From NCBI GenBank assembly GCA_947593895.1, contig CANQDY010000023.1:1-13058 (forward strand): a DNA stretch of 13,058 nucleotides. The letters run 5' to 3'. The position numbers and the translations under genes were made by a program. Below, in pieces: positions 5,922 to 13,058 of this stretch. The notes under the pieces were generated by a model, which made no database searches, was not told where the DNA came from, and worked only from the letters and a program-made list of their open reading frames with translations. The DNA comes from an uncultured Bacilli bacterium. GTDB taxonomy: Bacteria; Bacillota_I; Bacilli_A; RFN20; CAG-449. How positions within the stretch are numbered: the stretch's first letter is position 1; each line of letters begins with the position of its first letter.

Positions 5922-8582
5922 ATGAATTATTATGATAATGAAATAAAAGAAATTTTCCAAAAACTTGGATCGGGAAATAGTGGTCTTGATTATGAAAAAG
6001 TTCAAGAAAAAAAATTAAAAGAAGGAAAAAACAAACTTACTGAGACTAAACATATTTCTATGTTTAAAAAATTTATTATTCAATTACTCAATCCGATGAA
6101 TATTATTTTGATTTTTACTGTTGTAATTAGTAGTTTAACTACGATTTATGACTTAGTTAAAAGCGGTGAAAAAGGTTCAGTATTAGATTTTGTTGATGCA
6201 TTTATTATTCTTTTTGTTGTTATTGTTAATACTTTACTTGGTGTTTTACAAGAATCAAAAGCAGAGAAATCACTTGACGCATTGAAAAAAATGTCGGCAT
6301 CATATTGTCAAGTATTAAGAAACAATCAAGTTGAGATTATTCCGGAAGAAGATTTAGTTTGTGGTGATATTGTTCTAATTGAAGCTGGAAGTGTAATTCC
6401 TGCTGATGGAAGAATTATTGAAAGTGTTTCACTTCAAATTGATGAAGCAATTTTAACTGGTGAATCAGTACCATCGAACAAAAATGAAAAAATAATTACT
6501 GGAGATGAAAAAGAAATTTCTCTTGGTGATCGTCATAATATGGCTTACAAAGGAACTTCGGTTACATATGGTCGGGGAAAAATGATTATTACTGGAATTG
6601 GTATGAATACTGAAATGGGAAAAATTGCTCAAGTTCTTGCAAATGATAAGGAGGAAAAAACGCCACTTCAAAAGAAACTTGATTATTTTTCAAAGATTTT
6701 AACTATCATCATTATTGCTATCTGCTTAGTAATTCTTGTTATTTGTATTATCAGAAGTTTAATTGATAATACAATTTCTTTTGAAACATTTCTTGATGCA
6801 TTTATGATTGCAATTTCTTTAGCGGTTGCATCAATTCCTGAGGGATTAGTCAGTGTTGTTACAATTGTCTTGGCTTTAGGTGTTACAATGATGAGTAAGA
6901 AAAATGCAATCATCAGAAAGATGACTGCAGTAGAAACATTAGGATGCACCCAAATAATTTGTTCAGATAAAACCGGAACATTGACCCAAAATAAAATGAA
7001 AGTAAAAAATTTAAATAGTGAAGATCTTAATTTATTAATAAAAGGAATGTGTTTATGTACAGATGTGAGTGTAAACGAAGATTTGAAAGTAACAGGTGAA
7101 CCTACAGAAGCAAGTTTAGTTGAATATGCTTTAAAAAATAATTTTAATAAAAATGATTTAGAAAAAGCTGAGCCAAGAATTAATGAATTACCATTTGACT
7201 CAATGAGAAAAATGATGTCAACTTTACATAAAAAGCAAGATAGTTTTATTCAATATACTAAAGGTGGTATAGATTGCTTATTACCAAGATGTAATCGTAT
7301 TTTAACTAAAGACGGGGTAAGAGAAATAACAAAGGAAGACATTGATTTAATTTATGAAGTTAATAATCAGTATTCTTCAAAAGCACTAAGAGTTCTTGCA
7401 TGTGCTTATCGTGATGCAAATTCTAGTGAAGATATTATCGAAGAAAATTTAATTTACATTGGAATTGTTGGAATGATTGATCCAATCAGAGATGAGGTTA
7501 AAGAGGCAGTAAATTGCTGTAAAGATGCAGGAATCAAAGTTGTAATGATTACTGGTGATCATATCGATACAGCAGTAGCTATTGGTTTAGAACTTGGGAT
7601 TATCTCTTCAAGAGAGCAAGCATTAACCGGTGGTGATATTGATAAACTTTCCGATGAAGAATTTGATAAAGTAATCGAAAAAGTATTTGTTTATGCCCGA
7701 GTTCAACCAGAACATAAGACGAGAATCGTAAAGACATGGCAAAAGAAAAATAAAATTGTTGCTATGACTGGAGATGGAGTTAATGATGCACCAAGTATAA
7801 AGAGTGCAGATATTGGAATTGGAATGGGTATAACTGGAACTGAAGTAACAAAAAATGTTGCTGATATGGTTCTTGCAGATGATAACTTTAATACCATTAC
7901 TGTTGCGGTTGAAGAAGGAAGAAAAATTTATGATAACATTAGAAAATCAATTCAATTCTTGTTATCTAGTAATTTAGCTGAGGTTTTAGCAATTTTTATT
8001 GCTAGCTTATGTGGATTTACCTTGTTAGAACCTACACACTTATTGTGGATTAACTTGATCACTGACTCATTACCAGCCTTAGCTTTAGGATTTGAGAAAG
8101 CGGAAATAGATATAATGAAAAGAAAACCGCGTTCATCTAAAGAAGGAATATTTTCTTCTGGTGCAGGAATTGATATTGTATTTGAAGGAATATTTATTGG
8201 ATTAATTACTCTTGCTAGTTATTTTCTTGGACATTTTTTAGAAAGTGGAAACTTAAATATTCAACAGATCTCTTATGAAGGCATGACAATGGCGTTTTTG
8301 ACATTGTCGTTATGTGAAGTCTTTCAAAGTTTCAATATGCGAAGTCAAAGAAAATCTTTATTTCAACTTAAGATAATTAACTGGTATTTAGTTGGCGCAG
8401 GTGCCATTGCAATTGTATTAATGTTCTTTGTTATCTATACACCAGGAGTAAATACTTTATTTAAATTTTCAAATATTACTATTGTTGAACTTTTTGTTTC
8501 TATTGCACTTGCTTTATCGATATTTGTTCTAATGGAACTTTATAAATTAATTATGCGAATAATTGAAAAGAAAAGAAAATAG
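5922..8582 (+). CDS. P2-type cation ATPase, probable Mn2+ (Ca2+) exporter
   Basis: Membrane P-type ATPase of 886 aa. I place the start at ATG 5922, with GGAGGG (5909-5914) 7 bases upstream. The longer frame from ATG 5889 would begin inside the terminator hairpin and has no ribosome site. Visible landmarks are TGES (179-182, actuator), PEGL (306-309, membrane helix 4), DKTGTLT with phospho-acceptor Asp349, KGG in the nucleotide domain, and TGDGVNDAP (616-624). SSNLAEV (Asn684, Glu687) and NLITD (Asn711, Asp715) align with the Ca2+-binding residues of helices 5 and 6 in SERCA-type pumps, and Glu307 with helix 4. About ten membrane segments are expected. The P2A type transports Ca2+ and/or Mn2+ outward. 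The Mn2+ riboswitch in its leader makes Mn2+ efflux the likely job, as for the riboswitch-controlled lactococcal YoaB. The gene is transcribed alone and followed by a terminator. Confidence 0.93.
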   Translation: MNYYDNEIKEIFQKLGSGNSGLDYEKVQEKKLKEGKNKLTETKHISMFKKFIIQLLNPMNIILIFTVVISSLTTIYDLVKSGEKGSVLDFVDAFIILFVVIVNTLLGVLQESKAEKSLDALKKMSASYCQVLRNNQVEIIPEEDLVCGDIVLIEAGSVIPADGRIIESVSLQIDEAILTGESVPSNKNEKIITGDEKEISLGDRHNMAYKGTSVTYGRGKMIITGIGMNTEMGKIAQVLANDKEEKTPLQKKLDYFSKILTIIIIAICLVILVICIIRSLIDNTISFETFLDAFMIAISLAVASIPEGLVSVVTIVLALGVTMMSKKNAIIRKMTAVETLGCTQIICSDKTGTLTQNKMKVKNLNSEDLNLLIKGMCLCTDVSVNEDLKVTGEPTEASLVEYALKNNFNKNDLEKAEPRINELPFDSMRKMMSTLHKKQDSFIQYTKGGIDCLLPRCNRILTKDGVREITKEDIDLIYEVNNQYSSKALRVLACAYRDANSSEDIIEENLIYIGIVGMIDPIRDEVKEAVNCCKDAGIKVVMITGDHIDTAVAIGLELGIISSREQALTGGDIDKLSDEEFDKVIEKVFVYARVQPEHKTRIVKTWQKKNKIVAMTGDGVNDAPSIKSADIGIGMGITGTEVTKNVADMVLADDNFNTITVAVEEGRKIYDNIRKSIQFLLSSNLAEVLAIFIASLCGFTLLEPTHLLWINLITDSLPALALGFEKAEIDIMKRKPRSSKEGIFSSGAGIDIVFEGIFIGLITLASYFLGHFLESGNLNIQQISYEGMTMAFLTLSLCEVFQSFNMRSQRKSLFQLKIINWYLVGAGAIAIVLMFFVIYTPGVNTLFKFSNITIVELFVSIALALSIFVLMELYKLIMRIIEKKRK

Positions 8583-8589
8583 ATTAAAG

Positions 8590-8632
8590 ATGGTTAGATC
8601 GATATTTATTTTTCGATTTAGCCATTTTTTTA
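8590..8632 (+). terminator. Terminator of the P-type ATPase gene
   Basis: ATGGTTAGATCGA (8590-8602) pairs with TCGATTTAGCCAT (8613-8625) over 13 bp with two G-U pairs and a 10-nt T-rich loop, followed by a T run (8626-8631). It starts 8 bases after the TAG stop. Confidence 0.88.
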
Positions 8633-8922
8633 TTATAAAGGAATTGTATTTAAGTAAGTCAAAAAGAAAAAACACCAATGACATTTTAAAATACGATAAC
8701 TATTAAAAAGTAAATGTGAAGATAATAATATCAATTATTAATAAGTAAATTCTGATATAAATGTAACATTAAACATTTTAATAAAAATAAACATGATGTT
8801 GATAGATTTATTATCTGAAGGAAAAAGTTTAACAATACCTAAAAGGTTACAAGTTATTTTATTATTCTTTTATAGCTTTTAATAAGATTTTAGTATAAAT
8901 GATGAATAATCAATTTTGTTCT
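8633..8922. other. Non-coding A/T-rich gap before the FMN riboswitch promoter
   Basis: This stretch of about 290 bases between the ATPase terminator and the ribU promoter shows no gene, RNA or repeat I can support. A 29-codon frame at 8793-8882 has an ATG but no ribosome site. Confidence 0.6.
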
Positions 8923-8950
8923 TTGATAAATATATATCTAGTGTTATAAT
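8923..8950 (+). promoter_or_regulatory. Promoter of the FMN riboswitch / ribU transcript
   Basis: TTGATA (8923-8928) and TATAAT (8945-8950) are 16 bp apart, a strong sigma-A match. The predicted transcription start, about 6-7 bases after the -10, falls at the first base of a 7-bp hairpin that precedes the riboswitch. Confidence 0.8.
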
Positions 8951-8956
8951 ACTAAT

Positions 8957-8974
8957 GAACAAGGAAACTTGTTC
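8957..8974 (+). other. 5'-end hairpin overlapping riboswitch P1
   Basis: GAACAAG (8957-8963) and CTTGTTC (8968-8974) form a perfect 7-bp stem closed by a GAAA tetraloop. The right arm shares GTTC (8971-8974) with the 5' strand of FMN aptamer P1 (8971-8977), so the two helices compete. Since it would sit at the very 5' end of the RNA, it could form first, act as a folding intermediate, or protect the transcript. Confidence 0.6.
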
Positions 8975-9078
8975 TTCAGGGTCAGGTGAAATTCCTTCCC
9001 GGCGGTAAACCCCGCGAGCAGAAATGCTGAACTTGTGAAATTCAAGTGGCGACAGTAAAGGCTGGATGAAAGAAGAAC
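8971..9078 (+). ncRNA. FMN riboswitch (RFN element)
   Basis: Conserved RFN strings are present in order: CAGGTGAAATTCC near 8983-8995, CCCGGCGGTAAACCCCGCGAGC (8998-9019, the GGCGGTAAA...CCCGCGA core), GTGAAATTCAAG, GGCGACAGTAAAGGCTGGATG (9048-9068) and GAAGAAC. P1 is GTTCTTC (8971-8977) with GAAGAAC (9072-9078). The family binds FMN and normally lowers expression of riboflavin synthesis or uptake genes. Here it precedes the riboflavin transporter gene ribU, and a terminator hairpin follows the aptamer, so FMN should cause premature termination. Confidence 0.96.
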
Positions 9079-9104
9079 AATTATTTTATATAATAATTAT
9101 TCAA

Positions 9105-9127
9105 CCTGAACTTCAGGATTTTTTTAT
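9105..9127 (+). terminator. FMN riboswitch expression-platform terminator
   Basis: CCTGA (9105-9109) pairs with TCAGG (9113-9117) around a 3-nt loop, followed by A and a run of seven T (9119-9125). The stem is short but G/C-rich for this genome. Its left arm can pair instead with TCAGGTGAA (8982-8990) inside the aptamer, giving an antiterminator of 9 bp with one bulged base. Confidence 0.8.
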
Positions 9128-9140
9128 TTAAGGAGGTATT

Positions 9141-9956
9141 ATGGAAAATTCGAGGTTAAAAAAGGTTTTGATGATTGTTTTTTCAATTATCGTATTAATG
9201 ATTGGCTTATCGTTAATTGTTAGTGGATATTATTTTAAGGTTAGTAAAATAAATATTCATGAAGCGTGGCTTTATGTATTTTTTATTCTAGGAGCGGTGT
9301 TTATTTTTGTAGGAACATGTTTAATTTATCAAATATTTCATAAAAAAGAGAATAAATTAAATACTAAACAGATGACAATGATTGGAATTATGTCATCAAT
9401 TACGGTTATATTATATTATTTTGTTAAGTTTAATTTACCATTTTTTCCACCATGGCTTGATATTCAAGTGTCAGAAATTCCTGCTCTGATTACTGCTTTT
9501 GCATATGGGCCTCAAGCTGGGTGTTTAGTTATTTTAGTTCGTTGTATAATTAAATTACCTGCAACACAAACGGCTGGAGTTGGTGAATTAGCGGATTTAG
9601 TTTTAGGAATAGTATTAGTTTTAATATCATCAATTATTTATCATCGAAAAAAAAGTATTAAAACCGCTTTAATTGGTTTATCATTAGGTGTTTTAGTTTC
9701 GACAATTATGGCAATGCTTGTTAATTGGTTGTTGTTAATCCCAGCTTATATTTCTATTGCAGGTTTTCCAATTGAGGCTCTGGTGGGAATGATGGATTCA
9801 TACATTCCTTATACAGTTACTGAAAATAATTTTATGATAACATATGTTTTTGTTGGAGTACTACCATTCAATATATTCCGTTATATTATTGTTGTAGCAT
9901 TGACTTTCCTATTATATAAAAAGACTCATTGGTTATTAGATCAAATAACAAAATAA
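9141..9956 (+). CDS. ribU: Riboflavin ECF transporter substrate-binding subunit RibU
   Basis: Membrane S-component that binds riboflavin outside and works with the shared energy-coupling module (EcfA, EcfA', EcfT), whose genes are not in this window. Residues about 78-265 carry RibU-type features: LDIQVSEIPALITAFAYGP (106-124), VGELADLVLG (147-156) and the C-terminal PFNIFRYIIV (242-251), in a protein of about six core hydrophobic segments. At 271 aa it is longer than the roughly 190-210 aa usual for RibU. The extra N-terminal part (about 75 residues) holds two further hydrophobic helices at about 9-31 and 43-64. AGGAGG (9131-9136) lies 4 bases before the ATG. The FMN riboswitch in the leader independently supports the riboflavin assignment. 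The gene appears to be transcribed alone; only a weak A/U hairpin follows. Confidence 0.93.
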   Translation: MENSRLKKVLMIVFSIIVLMIGLSLIVSGYYFKVSKINIHEAWLYVFFILGAVFIFVGTCLIYQIFHKKENKLNTKQMTMIGIMSSITVILYYFVKFNLPFFPPWLDIQVSEIPALITAFAYGPQAGCLVILVRCIIKLPATQTAGVGELADLVLGIVLVLISSIIYHRKKSIKTALIGLSLGVLVSTIMAMLVNWLLLIPAYISIAGFPIEALVGMMDSYIPYTVTENNFMITYVFVGVLPFNIFRYIIVVALTFLLYKKTHWLLDQITK

Positions 9957-10008
9957 AAAAATTATATGGTGATTCTTTTTGACTTTTTAATAATATCTTT
10001 TATGATTC

Positions 10009-10030
10009 AATAATAATTTTTTATTATTTT
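10009..10030 (+). terminator. Weak possible terminator after ribU
   Basis: AATAATAA (10009-10016) and TTATTATT (10021-10028) form an 8-bp stem of A-U pairs only with a TTTT loop, followed by TT. Thermodynamically weak; it is the only hairpin with a T-run I see between ribU and the glucosidase gene. Confidence 0.25.
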
Positions 10031-10092
10031 TAGATTATTTAGATTAAATAAATCTTTAGAATCAAGTATTTTTATTAAAAAAACAAAAGTAA

Positions 10093-10112
10093 TTTATTAA
10101 CTAGTTAATAAA
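10093..10112. promoter_or_regulatory. Perfect 20-bp palindrome, likely operator of the glucosidase gene
   Basis: TTTATTAACTAGTTAATAAA is perfectly self-complementary. It ends 4 bases before the -10 box TATAAT (10117-10122), so it covers the -35 and spacer region, a usual place for a repressor site. No regulator gene is in the window. A substrate-responsive repressor for the glucosidase gene is inference. Confidence 0.6.
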
Positions 10113-10116
10113 CTTG

Positions 10117-10122
10117 TATAAT
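10117..10122 (+). promoter_or_regulatory. -10 box of the glucosidase operon
   Basis: TATAAT lies directly after the palindrome. The -35 position (TTATTA at 17 bp) matches poorly, which fits either an activated or a regulated promoter. The predicted RNA start, near 10129, leaves almost no 5' leader before the coding region. Confidence 0.5.
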
Positions 10123-10138
10123 ATATATGGTGATATTC

Positions 10139-12487
10139 TTGAAAAAAGAACAATTATTAAATTCGATGAGTCTTATTTCCAAAGCAAAATTGTTTGTTGG
10201 AAGTGATTTTTGGAGATTTGATTCAATAGATGGCTATCAAATTACTACTAGCGATGGACCACATGGATTAAGAAAAGAAGAAAAGAAAAAAAACAAAACG
10301 AAGATTATTGAAGCAGTTTGTTTTCCACCAAGTTGTCTTTCTTCATCCTGTTTTGATACTTACTTAATGTATCTTTATGGGCAAGAATTAGCTAGAGTTT
10401 GTATTCATAATAATGTTGATATTATTTTGGGACCTGGAGTTAATATTAAACGTGATCCTCGATGTGGAAGAAATTTTGAGTATTTTTCAGAAGACCCTTT
10501 TTTAACAGGAACTTTAAGTGCTTCATATATTAATGGAGTTCAAAGTAAAAATGTTGGAGTATGTTTAAAACATTATGCATTAAATTCACAAGAAGATTGT
10601 CGATTTATTAATGATTCTATTGTTGATGAAAGAACAATTAGAGAAATTTATACAAAGAGTTTTGAAATTGCAATAAAGAATTCTTCACCATGGTCGATTA
10701 TGACTAGTTATAATAAGATTAATGGTATTCATGTATCAGAAAATGCATACTTACTTACTGATATTGGTCGAAAAGAATATGGATTTAAAGGAATTTATAT
10801 TTCTGACTGGGGTGCTCTTGTTGATCCAATTGAAAGTTTAAAAAGTGGACTTGATATTGAAATGCCTGGAACAAGTAAATCAAGTTCGTATCGAATTATT
10901 CAAGCGATTAAAAATCACAAATTAGATGAAAAAGTTTTAAATAAATCAACATCAAGAATTTTAGATTTATACAGCAAAGTTAAGAAAGATAAGGTAGATG
11001 ATTATAATTTAAGTCATTCTCTTGATTTAGCAAGAAGAATTGTTGAAGAAAGTTGTGTTTTATTAAAAAACGATGAACAAATCATACCACTAAAAACTAA
11101 TGGTAAATATGCTTTAATCGGTAAATTTGCCAAAGAATCACGTTATCAAGGTGGAGGTTCTTCACATATAAACCCAATATATGTTGATAATTTATATGAT
11201 GAATTAAAGAAAAGTAAAATTGATTTTGAATATGCAGATGGTTATCAAATTGGTAGATATAAATTTAATAAGAAATTGATTCAAGATGCTAAAAAAATTG
11301 TTCAAGGGAAAGATGCAGTAATTTTAGTGATTGGATTAGAAGAAAAAATGGAATGTGAAGGTTTTGATCGAAAAGATTTAAATCTTCCTAAGTCACACAT
11401 CGATTTATTAAAAGAAATTTATCAAGTTAATAAAAATATTATTGTTATTTTAGAGCATGGTGGCGTAGTATATTTTGATTATTTAAAATATGTGAAAGGA
11501 ATTTTAGATGTTCGTTTGGGTGGAAGTAAACTTAATGAGGGGCTAGTAAATATTTTGCTTGGAAAGGTAAATCCTTCTGGACGATTAAGTGAAACTTATC
11601 CTCTTGAAACTCATTTATCACCGACATTTTCATATTATCATCAAAATAAGTATTCTAGTTTATATAAAGAGTCAATTTATGTGGGATATCGTTATTATGA
11701 TACTTTTAAAGTGCCAGTATTATTTCCATTTGGTTTTGGACTATCATTTTCTGAAGTGATTTATACAAATTTAAGTGCTGATTTAAAAGATGATAATATT
11801 ATTTTAAAAATGAAGGTTACTAATCAAAGTGATATTTTTACAAAAGAGGTTGTTCAGTTTTACGTTGGGCAAATTGAGAGTAAAATTTTTAAGGCCAAGA
11901 AAGAATTAAAAGGTTTTATAAAAGTTGATTTAGAAGCAAAAGAATCAAAAGATATTGAAATTTTAATCTCTAAAGATGATTTAAGGTACTATTCAATTAA
12001 ACAAAAGAAATGGATTCTTGAAAATGGAATATATCGTTTCTATGCAAGTAAAAATGTTAGAGATGAAAGTTTATTTGTCGATTTAAAGATTAGATCAAGT
12101 GATCAATGTGATATTTTAGATGACATTCCAACAATCTATTATTCGATGGATAGAGAGATAAGTGACCAAGAGTTTTTCTCCTTACTTGATTATGCTCCTA
12201 ACTTGAAAAAGAAAACTAAACCATTAACAATTGATTCACCACTTAGTGATTTTACAAAAACAGTATTAGGATTTATAATTTTTAAGCCAGTTATGTTTTT
12301 AACAATTTTATTTGCAAAGAAAAAAGATCGTATAATCCTTAAAAATATATTACCAAATCAACCGATTCGTTCACTAAGAGTAACTAATAAAATGACAATT
12401 GAAAATATTGAGGGTATTGTAGATATCTTTAATCATCATTTGTTTAAAGGAATAAAAAAATTATTGTCAAAGAAGGAAAGAATATGA
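10139..12487 (+). CDS. Glycoside hydrolase family 3, beta-glucosidase-like
   Basis: Enzyme of 782 aa from TTG 10139, which has GGTGAT (10129-10134) as ribosome site just upstream; ATG 10127 would add four residues but lacks a Shine-Dalgarno. There is no signal peptide, so it is probably cytoplasmic. The N-terminal (alpha/beta)8 domain has GPGVNIKRDPRCGRNFEYFSED, LKHY and the nucleophile motif SDWGA with Asp223. The second domain has QGGGSSHINP, ECEGFDRKDLNLP (405-417) and SGRLSETYPL. GYRYYDT...FPFGFGLSF then leads into a fibronectin III-like domain. The family cleaves terminal beta-glucosides or related sugars; the exact substrate is unknown. The last 150 residues go beyond the usual fold and include a hydrophobic stretch at about 709-726. 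The TGA stop overlaps the next start (ATGA), so the two are translationally coupled. Confidence 0.9.
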   Translation: MKKEQLLNSMSLISKAKLFVGSDFWRFDSIDGYQITTSDGPHGLRKEEKKKNKTKIIEAVCFPPSCLSSSCFDTYLMYLYGQELARVCIHNNVDIILGPGVNIKRDPRCGRNFEYFSEDPFLTGTLSASYINGVQSKNVGVCLKHYALNSQEDCRFINDSIVDERTIREIYTKSFEIAIKNSSPWSIMTSYNKINGIHVSENAYLLTDIGRKEYGFKGIYISDWGALVDPIESLKSGLDIEMPGTSKSSSYRIIQAIKNHKLDEKVLNKSTSRILDLYSKVKKDKVDDYNLSHSLDLARRIVEESCVLLKNDEQIIPLKTNGKYALIGKFAKESRYQGGGSSHINPIYVDNLYDELKKSKIDFEYADGYQIGRYKFNKKLIQDAKKIVQGKDAVILVIGLEEKMECEGFDRKDLNLPKSHIDLLKEIYQVNKNIIVILEHGGVVYFDYLKYVKGILDVRLGGSKLNEGLVNILLGKVNPSGRLSETYPLETHLSPTFSYYHQNKYSSLYKESIYVGYRYYDTFKVPVLFPFGFGLSFSEVIYTNLSADLKDDNIILKMKVTNQSDIFTKEVVQFYVGQIESKIFKAKKELKGFIKVDLEAKESKDIEILISKDDLRYYSIKQKKWILENGIYRFYASKNVRDESLFVDLKIRSSDQCDILDDIPTIYYSMDREISDQEFFSLLDYAPNLKKKTKPLTIDSPLSDFTKTVLGFIIFKPVMFLTILFAKKKDRIILKNILPNQPIRSLRVTNKMTIENIEGIVDIFNHHLFKGIKKLLSKKERI

Positions 12488-13058
12488 ATGATTATATTGA
12501 AATAGATGTAGATAATATACCAGAAAGTGGATATAAAAGATTTGTAGTAAAATCAATTGATGATAAGTTTGATAAAAAAATCGAAAGTGTCGATAAAAAA
12601 ATAAAATCAGTACTTGAAAAAGTAGTTGGAAAAAAGAAAAAAATTAATTCTTTATTCTATTATTTAGCAATGATTTTTGCTTTTATAAGTGTGATTTCAG
12701 CACTTTTACTATTTAATAAAATTAGTTCTGAAAAGACAACTTCTTTAACTTTGATGATTGTATTAACTATTATATTTATCTTATTCACAATAGTTTTTGT
12801 AGTATTACAATTTTGGTCAAAAATGAAGTTGAAAGAGGCGTTTAAAAGTAAAGAAATAAATGAAATAACAACATTAAACCAAGATCTGGAAAATGAATTA
12901 AAAGAGTATTTAAATGTTCCTTTAGATACTAAAAAAATGGATGTTTTTGTTCGACAAATTAAATATAAAAATGGAATTAAAATTAATGCAATTAGTCAAG
13001 TAAGTTATAGTAATAATGCCCTATATCCCTTTAAAAAAGATGGAAAAGTTTATTTTTC
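12484..13058 (+). CDS. Membrane protein of unknown function, partial
   Basis: The start ATG overlaps the glucosidase stop by four bases (ATGA), with AAGGA (12473-12477) 6 bases upstream. 191 codons are visible and the frame is still open at the window end. Residues 1 to about 57 are charged and helical, with a lysine-rich stretch (DKKIESVDKKIKSVLEKV) that may form a short coiled coil. Two hydrophobic helices follow at about 59-77 and 88-108. A polar cytoplasmic-type region with KEINEITTLNQDLENELKEYL then continues to the edge. I do not recognise a family. Tight coupling to the glucosidase suggests co-expression and perhaps a shared task at the membrane, but this is inference from overlap only. 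Confidence 0.8.
   Translation, partial: MNDYIEIDVDNIPESGYKRFVVKSIDDKFDKKIESVDKKIKSVLEKVVGKKKKINSLFYYLAMIFAFISVISALLLFNKISSEKTTSLTLMIVLTIIFILFTIVFVVLQFWSKMKLKEAFKSKEINEITTLNQDLENELKEYLNVPLDTKKMDVFVRQIKYKNGIKINAISQVSYSNNALYPFKKDGKVYF

Noticed and set aside
8793..8882. 29-codon open frame starting ATGATG in the gap before the FMN riboswitch
   Set aside because: It has no ribosome binding site and no recognisable family, and frames of this length are expected by chance here.
12482..12487. Possible use of TGA as Trp (mycoplasma code)
   Set aside because: TGA ends the glucosidase in a typical ATGA coupling with a good ribosome site for the next gene, Trp codons I examined are TGG, and I saw no in-frame TGA elsewhere.

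Overview
The window is strongly A/T-rich and densely coded almost entirely on the + strand. TGA is used as a stop: the glycosidase ends in TGA within an ATGA overlap, and I see no in-frame TGA in the genes. That argues against the mycoplasma code. The gene set suggests a low-GC Firmicutes/Bacilli lineage close to the Mollicutes (Acholeplasma-, Izemoplasma-, RF39- or Erysipelotrichia-like): a DUF1461 membrane protein, a Ser/Thr-rich lipoprotein nuclease, M18 aminopeptidase, an Mn2+ riboswitch with a P-type ATPase, an FMN riboswitch with RibU, and a GH3 glucosidase. The lineage is inferred from gene content, not from a marker gene.

Layout. 1-289 (-): 5' part of a DUF1461/TIGR01906 membrane protein, divergent from the rest. 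411-2042: secreted lipoprotein with an endonuclease I domain, a recent 144-bp internal tandem duplication, and a strong terminator at 2058-2084. 2170-3857: a tight three-gene cassette of a small membrane protein, a soluble HEPN-like plus CBS-pair protein, and a six-helix DUF2238/YjdF-like membrane protein. It is followed by about 500 bp of non-coding DNA with a long inverted repeat and a possible gene remnant. 4368-5735: M18 aminopeptidase. 5784-5897: yybP-ykoY (Mn2+) riboswitch with an overlapping terminator, controlling a P2-type Ca2+/Mn2+ ATPase (5922-8582), which ends in its own terminator. 8923-9130: promoter, FMN riboswitch and terminator controlling the riboflavin ECF S-component RibU (9141-9956). 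10139-12487: GH3 beta-glucosidase-like enzyme behind a perfect 20-bp palindrome, translationally coupled (ATGA) to an unrecognised two-helix membrane protein that runs off the end of the window.

How they work together. Two neighbouring genes are each controlled by a metabolite- or ion-sensing leader RNA. Mn2+ should switch on its own export. FMN should switch off riboflavin uptake, which fits an organism that scavenges vitamins. The surface nuclease, aminopeptidase and glucosidase fit scavenging of nucleotides, peptides and oligosaccharides. The least understood part is the HEPN/CBS membrane cassette at 2170-3857; its function cannot be read from the sequence. Several start sites should be moved from the longest open frame: ATG 5922 for the ATPase, ATG 2170 for the small membrane protein and TTG 10139 for the glucosidase.
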